Assembly: GCF_000690905.1 (NCBI RefSeq)
Contig: NZ_JMCL01000031.1
Coordinates: 1 to 64,000, forward strand
Direction: 5' to 3'
Length of the DNA stretch: 64,000 nt
Source of the DNA: Pseudomonas sp. Ant30-3
Lineage (GTDB): Bacteria > Pseudomonadota > Gammaproteobacteria > Pseudomonadales > Pseudomonadaceae
The translations under genes and the position numbers were made by a program. Shown here one piece after another: positions 54,826 to 63,067 of this stretch (position 1 is its first letter; each line of letters starts with the position of its first letter). Under the pieces are notes generated by a model. It did no database searches and was not told where the DNA came from. It was given only the letters and a program-made list of their open reading frames with translations.

Positions 54826-55974
54826 ATGCCTGCCTTTCAGGAATACTTCGATCCCGGCCACCAATTGGTCCGTGACAGCGTCAGACGTTTCGTCGAGCGC
54901 GAGATCCTTCCGGACATTGATCAGTGGGAAGAAGCTGAAAGCTTTCCCCGCGAGCTCTACCTCAAGGCAGGCGCAGCGGGCATCCTCGGCATCGGTTATC
55001 CCGAAGCGCTGGGCGGAAGCCACGAAGGTGACCTGTTCGCCAAGATCGCCGCCAGCGAAGAATTGCTGCGCTGTGGCTCCGGCGGGTTGGTCGCGGGCCT
55101 CGGCTCTCTGGACATCGGCCTGCCGCCGATTCTCAAATGGGCCCGTCCTGAAGTCCGCGAGCGCGTGGTGCCGGCCGTGCTGACCGGTGAAAAAATCAGC
55201 GCGCTGGCGGTGACCGAGCCCAGCGGCGGTTCCGACGTGGCCAATTTGCAAACCCGAGCCGTGCGCGAAGGTGATTTTTACCGGGTCAGCGGCAGCAAAA
55301 CTTTCATCACCAGCGGTGTTCGCGCTGATTTTTACACCGTCGCGGTGCGCACAGGCGCAACCGGTTTCGGTGGCATCAGCCTGTTGCTGATCGAAAAAGG
55401 CACGCCGGGTTTCACGGTCGGTCGGCAGTTGAAGAAAATGGGCTGGTGGGCGTCGGACACGGCTGAGTTATTCTTCGACAATTGCCTGGTGCCTGTAGGC
55501 AATTTGATCGGCGCCGAGAACATGGGCTTCGCCTGCATCATGGGCAATTTCCAGAGCGAGCGCCTTGCCCTGGCACTGATGGCCAATATGACCGCGCAAT
55601 TGGCGCTCGAAGAAAGCCTCAAGTGGGCCCGGCAGCGCGAAGCGTTCGGCAAGCCGATCGGCAAATTTCAGGTGCTTAAGCATCGCCTCGCCGAGATGGC
55701 CACGGCGCTGGAAGTGTCGCGGGAGTTCACTTATCGGCAGGCTGCAAAAATGGCGGCGGGGCAGAGTGTGATCAAGGAGATTTCGATGGCCAAGAATTTC
55801 GCCACCGACACGGCTGACCGGATCACCCACGATGCGGTGCAGATTCTCGGTGGTCTGGGATACATGCGCGAAAGTCTGGTGGAGCGGCTTTACCGCGATA
55901 ACCGGATTCTGTCGATCGGCGGAGGGACGCGGGAAGTGATGAACGAGATCATCAGCAAGCAGATGGGGCTCTGA
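54826..55974 (+). CDS. Acyl-CoA dehydrogenase family protein
   Basis: This 382-aa flavoprotein should oxidise an acyl-CoA at the alpha-beta bond and pass electrons to ETF. It has the N-terminal helical domain, the FAD/substrate signatures ALAVTEPSGGSDVANLQT (about 125-142) and FITSGVRADFYTVAV, and WARQREAFGKPIG. The C-terminal motif is SIGGGTREVMNEII instead of the YEGT of medium-chain enzymes, so the usual catalytic Glu position is Gly. E245 in FQSERLALA aligns with the alternative base used by isovaleryl-CoA-type enzymes (inference by eye). Substrate is unknown; branched chains are possible. ATG 54826 follows GGAG. Confidence 0.88.
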   Translation: MPAFQEYFDPGHQLVRDSVRRFVEREILPDIDQWEEAESFPRELYLKAGAAGILGIGYPEALGGSHEGDLFAKIAASEELLRCGSGGLVAGLGSLDIGLPPILKWARPEVRERVVPAVLTGEKISALAVTEPSGGSDVANLQTRAVREGDFYRVSGSKTFITSGVRADFYTVAVRTGATGFGGISLLLIEKGTPGFTVGRQLKKMGWWASDTAELFFDNCLVPVGNLIGAENMGFACIMGNFQSERLALALMANMTAQLALEESLKWARQREAFGKPIGKFQVLKHRLAEMATALEVSREFTYRQAAKMAAGQSVIKEISMAKNFATDTADRITHDAVQILGGLGYMRESLVERLYRDNRILSIGGGTREVMNEIISKQMGL

Positions 55975-56000
55975 CCCCGTGGTGTCGGAGCCAAAGCTTC

Positions 56001-56029
56001 GCTGTGGGAGCAAAGCTTGCTCGCGATGA
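56001..56029. repeat. Single REP arm
   Basis: TGTGGGAGCAAAGCTTGCTC followed by GCGATGAT lies between the convergent acyl-CoA dehydrogenase and apt genes. A degenerate half (GAGCCAAAGCTTCGC) precedes it. Confidence 0.65.
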
Positions 56030-56047
56030 TCCCTGGAGTGCGCCGCC

Positions 56048-56596
56048 TTACTTATCAGTCAACGCGAACTGCGTCAGGCAAAACGTCGGTATGCCCATAT
56101 CCTGCAATCGCTGCGAACCGTTCAGCTCTGGCAGATCAATAATCGCGGCCGCCTCATGCACCCGCGCGCCCATACGTCGAATCAGGTTCGCTGCTGCAAT
56201 CAGGGTGCCGCCGGTGGCGATCAGGTCATCGAACATCACCACAGAATCACCTTCGCACAGGCTGTCGGCATGAACTTCGAGAAACGCTTCGCCGTACTCT
56301 GTCGCATAACCTTCAGCCAACACGTCGGCCGGCAGTTTGCCTTGCTTGCGGAACAGCACCAGCGGCTTGTTCAACTGATAGGCCAATACCGAGCCGATCA
56401 GAAAACCACGGGCATCCATGGCGCCGATGTGGGTGAAATCGGCCTCGACGTAGCGGTGCGCGAAACTGTCCATCACCAGGCGCAACGCTGTAGGCGATTG
56501 GAACAGCGGGGTGATGTCGCGGAAGATCACGCCGGGTTTCGGGAAATCGATCACGGGGCGGATCAGGGATTTGATGTCGAAGGAGTCGAAGACCAT
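56048..56596 (-). CDS. apt: Adenine phosphoribosyltransferase
   Basis: Apt salvages adenine to AMP using PRPP. The 182-aa protein has the adenine-PRTase start [17 protein letters not shown], the [16 protein letters not shown] loop and the PRPP-binding motif [14 protein letters not shown] (about 125-138). ATG 56596. It is the downstream neighbour of anr on the same strand, separated by a hairpin-containing gap of 79 bp. Confidence 0.96.
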   Translation of the reverse strand: MVFDSFDIKSLIRPVIDFPKPGVIFRDITPLFQSPTALRLVMDSFAHRYVEADFTHIGAMDARGFLIGSVLAYQLNKPLVLFRKQGKLPADVLAEGYATEYGEAFLEVHADSLCEGDSVVMFDDLIATGGTLIAAANLIRRMGARVHEAAAIIDLPELNGSQRLQDMGIPTFCLTQFALTDK

Positions 56597-56637
56597 CGTC
56601 GAGGTGTCCTGGCAGGCTACAAACGACGCAGTATAAC

Positions 56638-56665
56638 GGTGGCTGAACCGTTTCGCTCAGCCACC
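56638..56665 (-). terminator. Hairpin between anr and apt, probable anr terminator
   Basis: GGTGGCTGA and TCAGCCACC form a perfect 9-bp stem with a 10-base loop, 11 bp after the anr stop. The following minus-strand sequence is GTTATACTG rather than a clean T-run, so termination may be partial. Confidence 0.55.
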
Positions 56666-56675
56666 ATCCATCGGA

Positions 56676-57410
56676 TCAACTATCGATGGCGCCGCCCGCG
56701 AGCGCGCACAGCTGAATCGGGTCGAGAATGTGGATTTCCTTGCCCTCGGCAGCAATCAGCTCATTCTGCTGAAATCGCGTGAAAACCCGGGACACGGTTT
56801 CCACCGCCAGGCCCAGATAATTGCCGATTTCATTGCGCGACATGCTCAAACGAAACTGGTTGGCCGAGAAGCCGCGAGCCCGGAAGCGCGCCGACAGGTT
56901 GACCAGAAAAGTGGCGATGCGCTCGTCGGCAGTCTTTTTCGATAGCAGCAGCATCATTTGCTGGTCGTCGCGAATTTCCCGACTCATCACGCGCATCAAT
57001 TGCCGGCGCAGTTGCGGCAACTGCAGCGCAAGTTCGTCCAGGCGTTCGAAGGGGATTTCACACACCGAGGTGGTTTCCAGCGCTTGCGCCGAGACCGGGT
57101 GCTTTTCAGTGTCCATACCCGACAGCCCGACCAGTTCGCTCGGCAAATGGAAGCCGGTGAGTTGTTCTTCACCGCCATCGCTCAGGCCAAAGGTCTTCAA
57201 GGCGCCCGAGCGGACGGCATAAACCGCTTCGAAAACGTCGCCCTGGCGGAACAGGAATTCGCCTTTTTTCAGCGGGCGACCGCGCTTGACGATTTCGTCC
57301 AGCGCATCCATGTCTTCCAGATTCAGTGACAGTGGCAGGCAGAGGGGGGCGAGACTGCAATCCTTGCAATGGGCCTGGGTGTGAGCACGCAATTTGACTG
57401 GCTTAGACAT
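56676..57410 (-). CDS. anr: Anaerobic transcriptional regulator Anr (Fnr family)
   Basis: Anr senses falling oxygen through a [4Fe-4S] cluster and activates genes for microaerobic and anaerobic growth. The 244-aa protein has the N-terminal cluster cysteines in [11 protein letters not shown] (about 15-25) and the fourth in TSVCEIPF (about 113). A cyclic-nucleotide-like domain ([20 protein letters not shown]) and dimer helix lead to the winged helix ([25 protein letters not shown], about 190-215). ATG 57410 after GAAGAA; the 20-codon extension to 57470 lacks family similarity. A perfect Anr box stands ahead of the neighbouring hemN. Confidence 0.96.
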   Translation of the reverse strand: MSKPVKLRAHTQAHCKDCSLAPLCLPLSLNLEDMDALDEIVKRGRPLKKGEFLFRQGDVFEAVYAVRSGALKTFGLSDGGEEQLTGFHLPSELVGLSGMDTEKHPVSAQALETTSVCEIPFERLDELALQLPQLRRQLMRVMSREIRDDQQMMLLLSKKTADERIATFLVNLSARFRARGFSANQFRLSMSRNEIGNYLGLAVETVSRVFTRFQQNELIAAEGKEIHILDPIQLCALAGGAIDS

Positions 57411-57504
57411 TTCTTCAATCCTTGTGGGAAAAACACACATAAGACGTAAGGGTAACCCACGACAGGACATTCAGGCCAGCTTGCGGCGATTTTGCCTTAG
57501 GCAT

Positions 57505-58890
57505 TCAAATCACTCGGGAAAACCGTTGGCGGTGCTGTTGCTCCAGGTACGCGTCGAACACCATGCACACGGAACGGACCAATAGCCGGCCGGCGGGCAG
57601 CACGGTGATTTTTTCGTTATCGAGTTCGATCAGGCCATCGCTGGACATGCTTTGCAATTGCGGCCACAGCGCGCCGAAGTAGCCGCGAAAATCGATGTTG
57701 AAGGCCTGTTCAATGTCGGCAAATTCCAGATGGAACGTGCAGATCAACTGCTGGATGACCGCGCGGCGCAGGCGGTCATCGGCGTTGCATACCAAGCCGC
57801 GATGGGTCGCCAGTTGCGCCGAAGCCACGGCGTTCTGGTAGTGATTCAGGTCACTGCTGTTCTGACAGTACAGATCGCCTATCTGACTGATCGCCGAAAC
57901 ACCCAGACCGATCAGGTCGCAATGACCGTGGGTGGTGTAGCCCTGGAAATTGCGTTGCAGGGTGGATTCTTCCTGAGCAATTGCCAGCTCATCGTCGGGC
58001 AGCGCGAAATGGTCCATGCCGATGTAGCGATAGCCGGCGGCGGTCAGCTGCTCGATGGTGCGCTGCAGAATTTCCAGCTTTTGCGCAGCGGTCGGCAGCT
58101 CGTGGCTGTGAATGCGCCGTTGCGGCATGAAGCGTTCCGGCAGGTGCGCGTAGTTGAACACTGACAAGCGGTCGGGTTGCAGGCTGATGACTTCTTCGAC
58201 TGTGCGGGCGAAGTTGTCCGGAGTCTGTTTCGGCAGGCCGTAGATCAGATCGATGTTGATCGAGCGAAACTGGAGGGTTCGCGCAGCATCCATCACTGCA
58301 CGGGTTTCTTCGAGGCTTTGCAGGCGGTTGACCGCGCGTTGCACCGCTGGATCAAGATCCTGCAGGCCAATGCTGACCCGGTTGAAACCCAGTTCCCGCA
58401 GCAGGCCCATGGTCGACCAGTCGGCCTCCCGGGGGTCGATCTCAATACCGTAATCGCCGGAGTCGTCGTCCAGCAAGTTGAAGCTTTTGCGCAGTCGGGC
58501 CATCAGCTGGCGCAGTTCATCGTGGCTCAGAAAGGTTGGCGTGCCGCCGCCGAAGTGCAATTGCTCCACCTTTTGCGCCGGGTCGAGATGACAGCCAATC
58601 AACTGAATCTCCTGCTCGAGGCGTTGCAGGTAGGGCAAGGCGCGTCCGCGATCCTTGGTGATGACTTTGTTGCACGCGCAGTAGTAGCAAATGTTCGCGC
58701 AGAACGGCACATGCACGTACAGCGACAGCGGCCGCTGGGCCTTGCGGCTTTCGCGCAGAGCGTGGAAAAGGTCGAAAGTGCCAACATGGCTGTCGAACTG
58801 CACGGCCGTCGGATAGGAGGTATAGCGCGGTCCCGCGAGGTCGTATCGGCGGATCAGATCGGTGTCCCAACGAATGGCGTCGAGCATCAT
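57505..58890 (-). CDS. hemN: Oxygen-independent coproporphyrinogen III oxidase
   Basis: HemN converts coproporphyrinogen III to protoporphyrinogen IX without oxygen, so heme can be made when O2 is scarce. The 461-aa radical SAM enzyme has RYTSYPTAVQF at the start, the cluster motif C-X3-C-X2-C in HVPFCANICYYCACNKV (about 61-77), and LHFGGGTPTFLS. The HemN-specific NLLDDDSGDYGIEIDPRE and IGLQDLDPAVQRAVNR complete the core. Two ATGs start the frame (58890 and 58887); GGGGAA lies upstream. A perfect Anr box is centred about 70 bp before the start, and anr is the next gene downstream. Confidence 0.96.
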   Translation of the reverse strand: MMLDAIRWDTDLIRRYDLAGPRYTSYPTAVQFDSHVGTFDLFHALRESRKAQRPLSLYVHVPFCANICYYCACNKVITKDRGRALPYLQRLEQEIQLIGCHLDPAQKVEQLHFGGGTPTFLSHDELRQLMARLRKSFNLLDDDSGDYGIEIDPREADWSTMGLLRELGFNRVSIGLQDLDPAVQRAVNRLQSLEETRAVMDAARTLQFRSINIDLIYGLPKQTPDNFARTVEEVISLQPDRLSVFNYAHLPERFMPQRRIHSHELPTAAQKLEILQRTIEQLTAAGYRYIGMDHFALPDDELAIAQEESTLQRNFQGYTTHGHCDLIGLGVSAISQIGDLYCQNSSDLNHYQNAVASAQLATHRGLVCNADDRLRRAVIQQLICTFHLEFADIEQAFNIDFRGYFGALWPQLQSMSSDGLIELDNEKITVLPAGRLLVRSVCMVFDAYLEQQHRQRFSRVI

Positions 58891-58953
58891 GCGGGCGTTC
58901 CCCGGATAGGCTGGCAGTGTCAGCCAGTCTATGAGGCAGGCGCTCGGGACGTG

Positions 58954-58967
58954 TTGATTTGCATCAA
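58954..58967 (-). promoter_or_regulatory. Anr/Fnr box of hemN
   Basis: TTGATTTGCATCAA matches TTGAT-N4-ATCAA exactly. It is centred about 70 bp upstream of the hemN ATG, in the 118-bp gap after the TauE-like gene, leaving room for a class II Anr promoter. Confidence 0.88.
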
Positions 58968-58978
58968 GGGAGCGCCGA

Positions 58979-59008
58979 CCTGTAGCAGCTGCCGAAGGCT
59001 GCGATCTC
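58979..59008. repeat. Single arm of the CTGTAGCAGCTGCCGA family
   Basis: CCTGTAGCAGCTGCCGAAGG followed by CTGCGATCTC ends directly at the stop codon of the TauE-like gene (59009-59011). No facing arm is present; it combines the starts of both long palindrome families. Confidence 0.65.
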
Positions 59009-59692
59009 CTAATGACCCATCAACCAATGCTGATGCGGGCCGGGCAGGGTCCAGAGGCCGAAGAGGATGACCAGCAAGCCGCCGGTCATGCGCACGCTGC
59101 GTTTGCGCAACAGCGCCGTGACGCGCTCGGCGGCCAGGCCGGTGGCGAGCAATACAGGCCAGGTACCGAGGCCGAAAGCCAGCATCAGCAATGCACTGTC
59201 GAGCGCATTGCCCTGGCTCGCTGCCCACAGCAACGTGCTGTAAACCAGTCCGCAGGGCAGCCAGCCCCACAGTGCGCCCAACAGGAGGGCGCGAGGCAGG
59301 CTCGAGACGGGCAGCAGTTTGTTGGCAACCGGTTGAATGTACCGCCACAGCCCGCGACCAAGGCTTTCGATGCGGGTGAGGCCGCTCCACCATCCCGCCA
59401 GGTACAGGCCCATGGCGATCAGCAGCAAACCGGCAAGGACGCGCATGAACATCGCCGCCGGACTGTTGGCAACAGCCCATCCCGCCAGCCCGATCAGCAA
59501 CCCCGCCGTGGCATAACTGAGGATTCGTCCAAGGTTGTAAGCCAGCAGCAGACGAAAACGACGGCTGCGTTGTTCCTTGGGGATCGCCAGGGTCAGCGCA
59601 CCCATCAAACCGCCGCACATCCCCAGGCAATGGCCGCCGCCAAGCAGGCCGAGGATTAGTGCAGACACCAGCAGTGGCGCCAACTCAAGCAT
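59009..59692 (-). CDS. TauE/SafE-like (DsbD-type) membrane protein of the cco cluster
   Basis: The 227-aa inner-membrane protein has about six hydrophobic helices. It carries the paired signatures GGGHCLGMCGGLMGALTLA (about 18-36) and LWGWLPCGLVYSTLLWAA (about 140-157), typical of the sulfite exporter TauE/SafE or UreH-like group. The conserved Cys/His/Met residues in the membrane suggest metal or redox handling. Its gene overlaps ccoS by 8 bp, so it is part of the ccoGHIS transcript. A role in cbb3 oxidase copper or heme assembly is an inference from context. hemN follows after the Anr box. Confidence 0.83.
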   Translation of the reverse strand: MLELAPLLVSALILGLLGGGHCLGMCGGLMGALTLAIPKEQRSRRFRLLLAYNLGRILSYATAGLLIGLAGWAVANSPAAMFMRVLAGLLLIAMGLYLAGWWSGLTRIESLGRGLWRYIQPVANKLLPVSSLPRALLLGALWGWLPCGLVYSTLLWAASQGNALDSALLMLAFGLGTWPVLLATGLAAERVTALLRKRSVRMTGGLLVILFGLWTLPGPHQHWLMGH

Positions 59693-59903
59693 GGGGTGGA
59701 GCCTTGTCGTCCGGTTTCACCGGCTGACCGCTGGCCTCATCGACGGCGGCCTGGTGATTCGGGTCCTGGTCGTCGAACAGAATGCTGTGGGCCGGGCCGT
59801 CGAGGTCGTCGTACTGACCGCTGTCGACTGCCCAGAAGAAAATATAGATCGCGATGCCAACGATCAGCAGCGCGGCCGGGATCATCACGTAGAGAGCTGG
59901 CAT
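59685..59903 (-). CDS. ccoS: Cbb3 oxidase assembly protein CcoS
   Basis: CcoS is a small inner-membrane protein needed to insert heme and copper into the CcoN subunit of cbb3 oxidase. The 72-aa product has a single N-terminal helix (MIPAALLIVGIAIYIFFWAV). The conserved SGQYDDLDGPAHSILFDD follows, with a Pro/Lys-rich tail. ATG 59903. It is 24 bp after ccoI and overlaps the TauE-like gene by 8 bp. Confidence 0.95.
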   Translation of the reverse strand: MPALYVMIPAALLIVGIAIYIFFWAVDSGQYDDLDGPAHSILFDDQDPNHQAAVDEASGQPVKPDDKAPPHA

Positions 59904-59927
59904 GGGTGAGCTCCATGCCCGCGCGGC

Positions 59928-62381
59928 TCAGGCCGGCAGCGGGCGGGTTTCTGGCGTGGCGTTGGCGGCGGGCGCGCTCGGCAGGCGAGTCAGGCGCAAC
60001 GCGTTCAACACTACGGTCAACGAACTGATGGACATACCGACCGCGGCCCACACTGGCGTGATCCAGCCGAGGGCGGCAAACGGCAACATGAGGCCATTGT
60101 ACAACCCGGCCCAGAGCAAATTCTCGATGATCACCCGCCGGGTCCGTCGAGCGAGACTGAAGGCTTGTACCAGCGCGTCGAGTCGATTGGAAAGCAGCAC
60201 GGCATCGGCGCTGGTCTTCGCCAGATCAGTCGCCGAACCCATCGCCACGCTGATGTCGGCGGCGGCCAAAACCGGCACGTCGTTGACCCCGTCGCCGAGC
60301 ATCAACACTTTGCGACCTTCCTTGTGCAGCTGCTGCAGCACCTGCAGTTTATCGTCCGGACGCAATCCGCCCCGGGCTTCATCGATGCCTAGTTGCGCCG
60401 CCACGCTGGCGACCATCGGCGAGCTATCGCCCGACAGCAGCAGCGTCCGCCAGCCGCGCGCCTTGCAGGCAGCAAGCAGCGCGGGCGCGTCGTCGCGCAA
60501 ACGATCGTCGAGCACAAACCACGCCAGCGGCCCATCAGCGCCGCCAAGCAGCAGCCATTGACCCGGTTCATCGGGCATCGACGGAACGGCTGCACCACTC
60601 AATCCGCAGACAAATTCCGGCTGGCCAATCCGCAGACGTTGCTCGCCCACCAGGCCTTCAAGGCCCAGCCCCGGGGTGTTCTGAACGTCTTCAGCGGCCA
60701 GCGGTGCACGGCCAAACGCACGGGCAATCGGGTGTTCGGAGCGATTTTCCAGGGCGGCAGCAAGCCCCAGGCATTGATCGCTGTCGAGCGCGCCGAGCGG
60801 ACGGATGGCACGCAGGGCCAGGCGTCCTTCGGTGAGCGTCCCGGTCTTGTCGAAAATCACCGTGTCGATCTGATTCAGGCCTTCCAGCACATGGCCGCGA
60901 GTCAGCAGCAAACCGAGCTTGTGCAACGTGCCGGTGGCGGCGGTAAGCGCGGTTGGTGTGGCGAGGGACAACGCGCACGGGCAGGTCGCGACAAGCATGG
61001 CGAGGACAATCCAGAACGCGCGCGAGGAATCCAGCTCCCACCAGACCAGACCGATGACGGCAGCGGTAATCAGCGACAGCAGCAAAAACCATTGCGCGGC
61101 CCGGTCGGCAATTTCCGCCAGCCTTGGCTTCTCGGCCTGGGCGCGGTCGAGCAGGCGCACGATCGCGGACAGCCGCGTGTCGTGCCCGAGCGCGAGCACT
61201 TCGACAGTCAGCGCGCCTTCCACATTCAGTGTGCCAGCGGTGACGGCATCGCCGGGCGTGCGGGGTTGCGGCAGGTATTCGCCGGTCAGCAGGGATTCGT
61301 CGACGCTCGACTGCCCCTCGAGAATCTTGCCATCCGCCGGAAGGATCGCGCCGGGATGCACCAGCACGTGATCGCCCACGCGCAATTCGCTGAGCAGGAT
61401 GCGTTCGCTCTGGCCATCAGCGCTCAAGCGCAGGCACGAGGCCGGCAGCAGATTGACCAGTTGCGCGGTGGCGGCAGCGGTGCGTTCGCGGGCGCGGCGC
61501 TCCAGATAGCGCCCGGCCAGCAGGAACAGCGCGAACATGCCGACCGCATCGAAATACAGTTCACCCACGCCAGTGATCGAGGTCCAGATGCCGGCGATAT
61601 AGGCGCTACCGATCGCCAGCGACACCGAAACGTCCATGGTCAGGTGCCGGGTGCGCAAATCACGCAGCGCGCCTTTGAAGAAAGGCGCGCAGCTGTAGAA
61701 CACGATCGGTGTGGTCAGGAACAGTGCGACCCAGCGCAGAATGGTGTGCAGCTCGGGGCTGAGGTCGATGTTGAATTCCGGCCAGGTGGCCATGGTCGCC
61801 ATCATTGCCTGAAACCACAGCAGGCCTGCGACGCCGAGTTGCCGCAGCGCCAGACGATTCTCGCCGGCCAGTTGTTCGCTGGCCCGGTCGGCTTGATAAG
61901 GATGACCGGCGTAGCCAATCTGGCGCAGTTCGCTCAGGACCTGGCTCAGCGGCAATTGCGCATCGGCCCAGCGTACATGCAGACGGTGATTGGACAGGTT
62001 CAGGCGCGCTTCGGCGACAGCGGGCAGGCTGCGCAAATGTTTTTCGATCAACCAGCCGCACGCGGCGCAGCTGATGCCTTCCATCAACAGGGTGGTTTCG
62101 GCGAGTTCGCCGTCGTGGCGGACGAAGGGTTGTTGCACGTCGGCGCGATCGTACAGCGCCAGCTCATCGACCAGTTGCACCGGCAAGCCTTCCGGGTTGG
62201 CCGAGGCTTCACTGCGATGCTGGTAATAGCTTTCCAGACCCCCGGCCACAATGGCTTCGGCCACAGCCTGGCAACCCGGACAGCAGAATTCGCGGGTATC
62301 CCCGAGGACGGCGGCGGTGAAGCGGCTGCCAGCCGGAACGGGCAGGGCGCAGTGGTAGCAGGGGGTTGGCGTGGTCATCAT
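59928..62381 (-). CDS. ccoI: Cu+-exporting P-type ATPase CcoI (FixI)
   Basis: CcoI pumps Cu+ across the inner membrane for cbb3 oxidase assembly. The 817-aa protein begins with a Cys-rich metal-binding segment (CYHC...FCCPGCQAVAEAI, about 8-42). A heavy-metal-associated domain with CAAC (GISCAACGWLIEKHL, near 97) comes next. Eight membrane helices follow, with the transport motif CPC in VATCPCALSLATPTALTA. The phosphorylation site is DKTGTLTEG and the hinge is MLGDGVNDVPVLAAADISVAMG. Two ATGs start the frame (62381, 62378). ccoS follows after 24 bp; a REP pair separates it from ccoH. Confidence 0.95.
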   Translation of the reverse strand: MMTTPTPCYHCALPVPAGSRFTAAVLGDTREFCCPGCQAVAEAIVAGGLESYYQHRSEASANPEGLPVQLVDELALYDRADVQQPFVRHDGELAETTLLMEGISCAACGWLIEKHLRSLPAVAEARLNLSNHRLHVRWADAQLPLSQVLSELRQIGYAGHPYQADRASEQLAGENRLALRQLGVAGLLWFQAMMATMATWPEFNIDLSPELHTILRWVALFLTTPIVFYSCAPFFKGALRDLRTRHLTMDVSVSLAIGSAYIAGIWTSITGVGELYFDAVGMFALFLLAGRYLERRARERTAAATAQLVNLLPASCLRLSADGQSERILLSELRVGDHVLVHPGAILPADGKILEGQSSVDESLLTGEYLPQPRTPGDAVTAGTLNVEGALTVEVLALGHDTRLSAIVRLLDRAQAEKPRLAEIADRAAQWFLLLSLITAAVIGLVWWELDSSRAFWIVLAMLVATCPCALSLATPTALTAATGTLHKLGLLLTRGHVLEGLNQIDTVIFDKTGTLTEGRLALRAIRPLGALDSDQCLGLAAALENRSEHPIARAFGRAPLAAEDVQNTPGLGLEGLVGEQRLRIGQPEFVCGLSGAAVPSMPDEPGQWLLLGGADGPLAWFVLDDRLRDDAPALLAACKARGWRTLLLSGDSSPMVASVAAQLGIDEARGGLRPDDKLQVLQQLHKEGRKVLMLGDGVNDVPVLAAADISVAMGSATDLAKTSADAVLLSNRLDALVQAFSLARRTRRVIIENLLWAGLYNGLMLPFAALGWITPVWAAVGMSISSLTVVLNALRLTRLPSAPAANATPETRPLPA

Positions 62382-62409
62382 TCGGATCTATGTCGTCTGG
62401 AAGGGCCTC

Positions 62410-62502
62410 ATCGCGAGCAGGCTCGCTCCCACATTTGATCTGTGTCTTGCACAAAATGTTGTACACCAGAAATCCACTGTGGGAGCGAGCCTGCTCGCGA
62501 TG
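62410..62502. repeat. REP-type inverted pair between ccoH and ccoI
   Basis: Arms ATCGCGAGCAGGCTCGCTCC and GGAGCGAGCCTGCTCGCGAT face each other across about 50 bases. It lies inside the ccoGHIS gene series (gap 62382-62516), where it could set different message levels for ccoGH and ccoIS. Confidence 0.87.
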
Positions 62503-62516
62503 CGCGAAGCGCGACT

Positions 62517-63056
62517 TTAGTTTTTCAGGTCTTCGGCGCCTTGCAGCGGTTCGTCACCCAGCAGCATGTCCTTGTCGTGGCTGACCTGTTCTTCCTCGAA
62601 CATGCGCCAGGTCTGGCCGTCCTGCACGCCTAGCAACTCGACAAAGCGTCGACCTTCAACCTTGTCGTTCACCTGGCCGATATAACGACCCGGTTCGGAG
62701 CCGCTTTGCACCAGGCTGATCTTGCGATCTTTTTCCGGCTGCGTCGGCGAAATCAGGTTCAGCTCGAGGCTGGCCGGTTGGCTGTTGCCGTTCAGGCGCA
62801 CATCGACTTCGCCAGTCTCGCCGTCCAGGTGCACGTTGGCGCGCAGCAGCAGGGTTTGGGCCAACAGTTCACGGTCCAGTGACCGGTTGATGCCTTTGCC
62901 GGCTTCGTAATAGTTGTCGTTGACCAGGTTGTCCGGGTTTTTCACCGCGATGGTCACCATCGACAGCGTCAGCGTCACCGAGCACGCCAGAATGGCAATG
63001 ATGATCCAGGGCCAAAGGTGCTTGTACCAAGGACTTGCGGCGTTTGTTGCAGGCAT
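62517..63056 (-). CDS. ccoH: CcoH (FixH) cbb3 oxidase assembly protein
   Basis: CcoH is a membrane protein that interacts with cbb3 oxidase subunits during assembly. The 179-aa product has one N-terminal helix (WPWIIIAILACSVTLTLSMVTIAV, as a hydrophobic run about 15-38). The conserved NLVNDNYYEAGKGINRSLDRE and a periplasmic beta domain follow. ATG 63056 has GAGAAGTG upstream; the five-codon extension to 63071 overlaps ccoG and is less likely. It starts 11 bp after the ccoG stop. Confidence 0.92.
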   Translation of the reverse strand: MPATNAASPWYKHLWPWIIIAILACSVTLTLSMVTIAVKNPDNLVNDNYYEAGKGINRSLDRELLAQTLLLRANVHLDGETGEVDVRLNGNSQPASLELNLISPTQPEKDRKISLVQSGSEPGRYIGQVNDKVEGRRFVELLGVQDGQTWRMFEEEQVSHDKDMLLGDEPLQGAEDLKN

Positions 63057-63067
63057 GTTCACTTCTC

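Noticed and set aside
60393..62438. 681-codon open frame on the plus strand opposite ccoI
   Set aside because: The ccoI frame carries all P-type ATPase motifs; the antisense product is Gln/Arg-rich with no family likeness.
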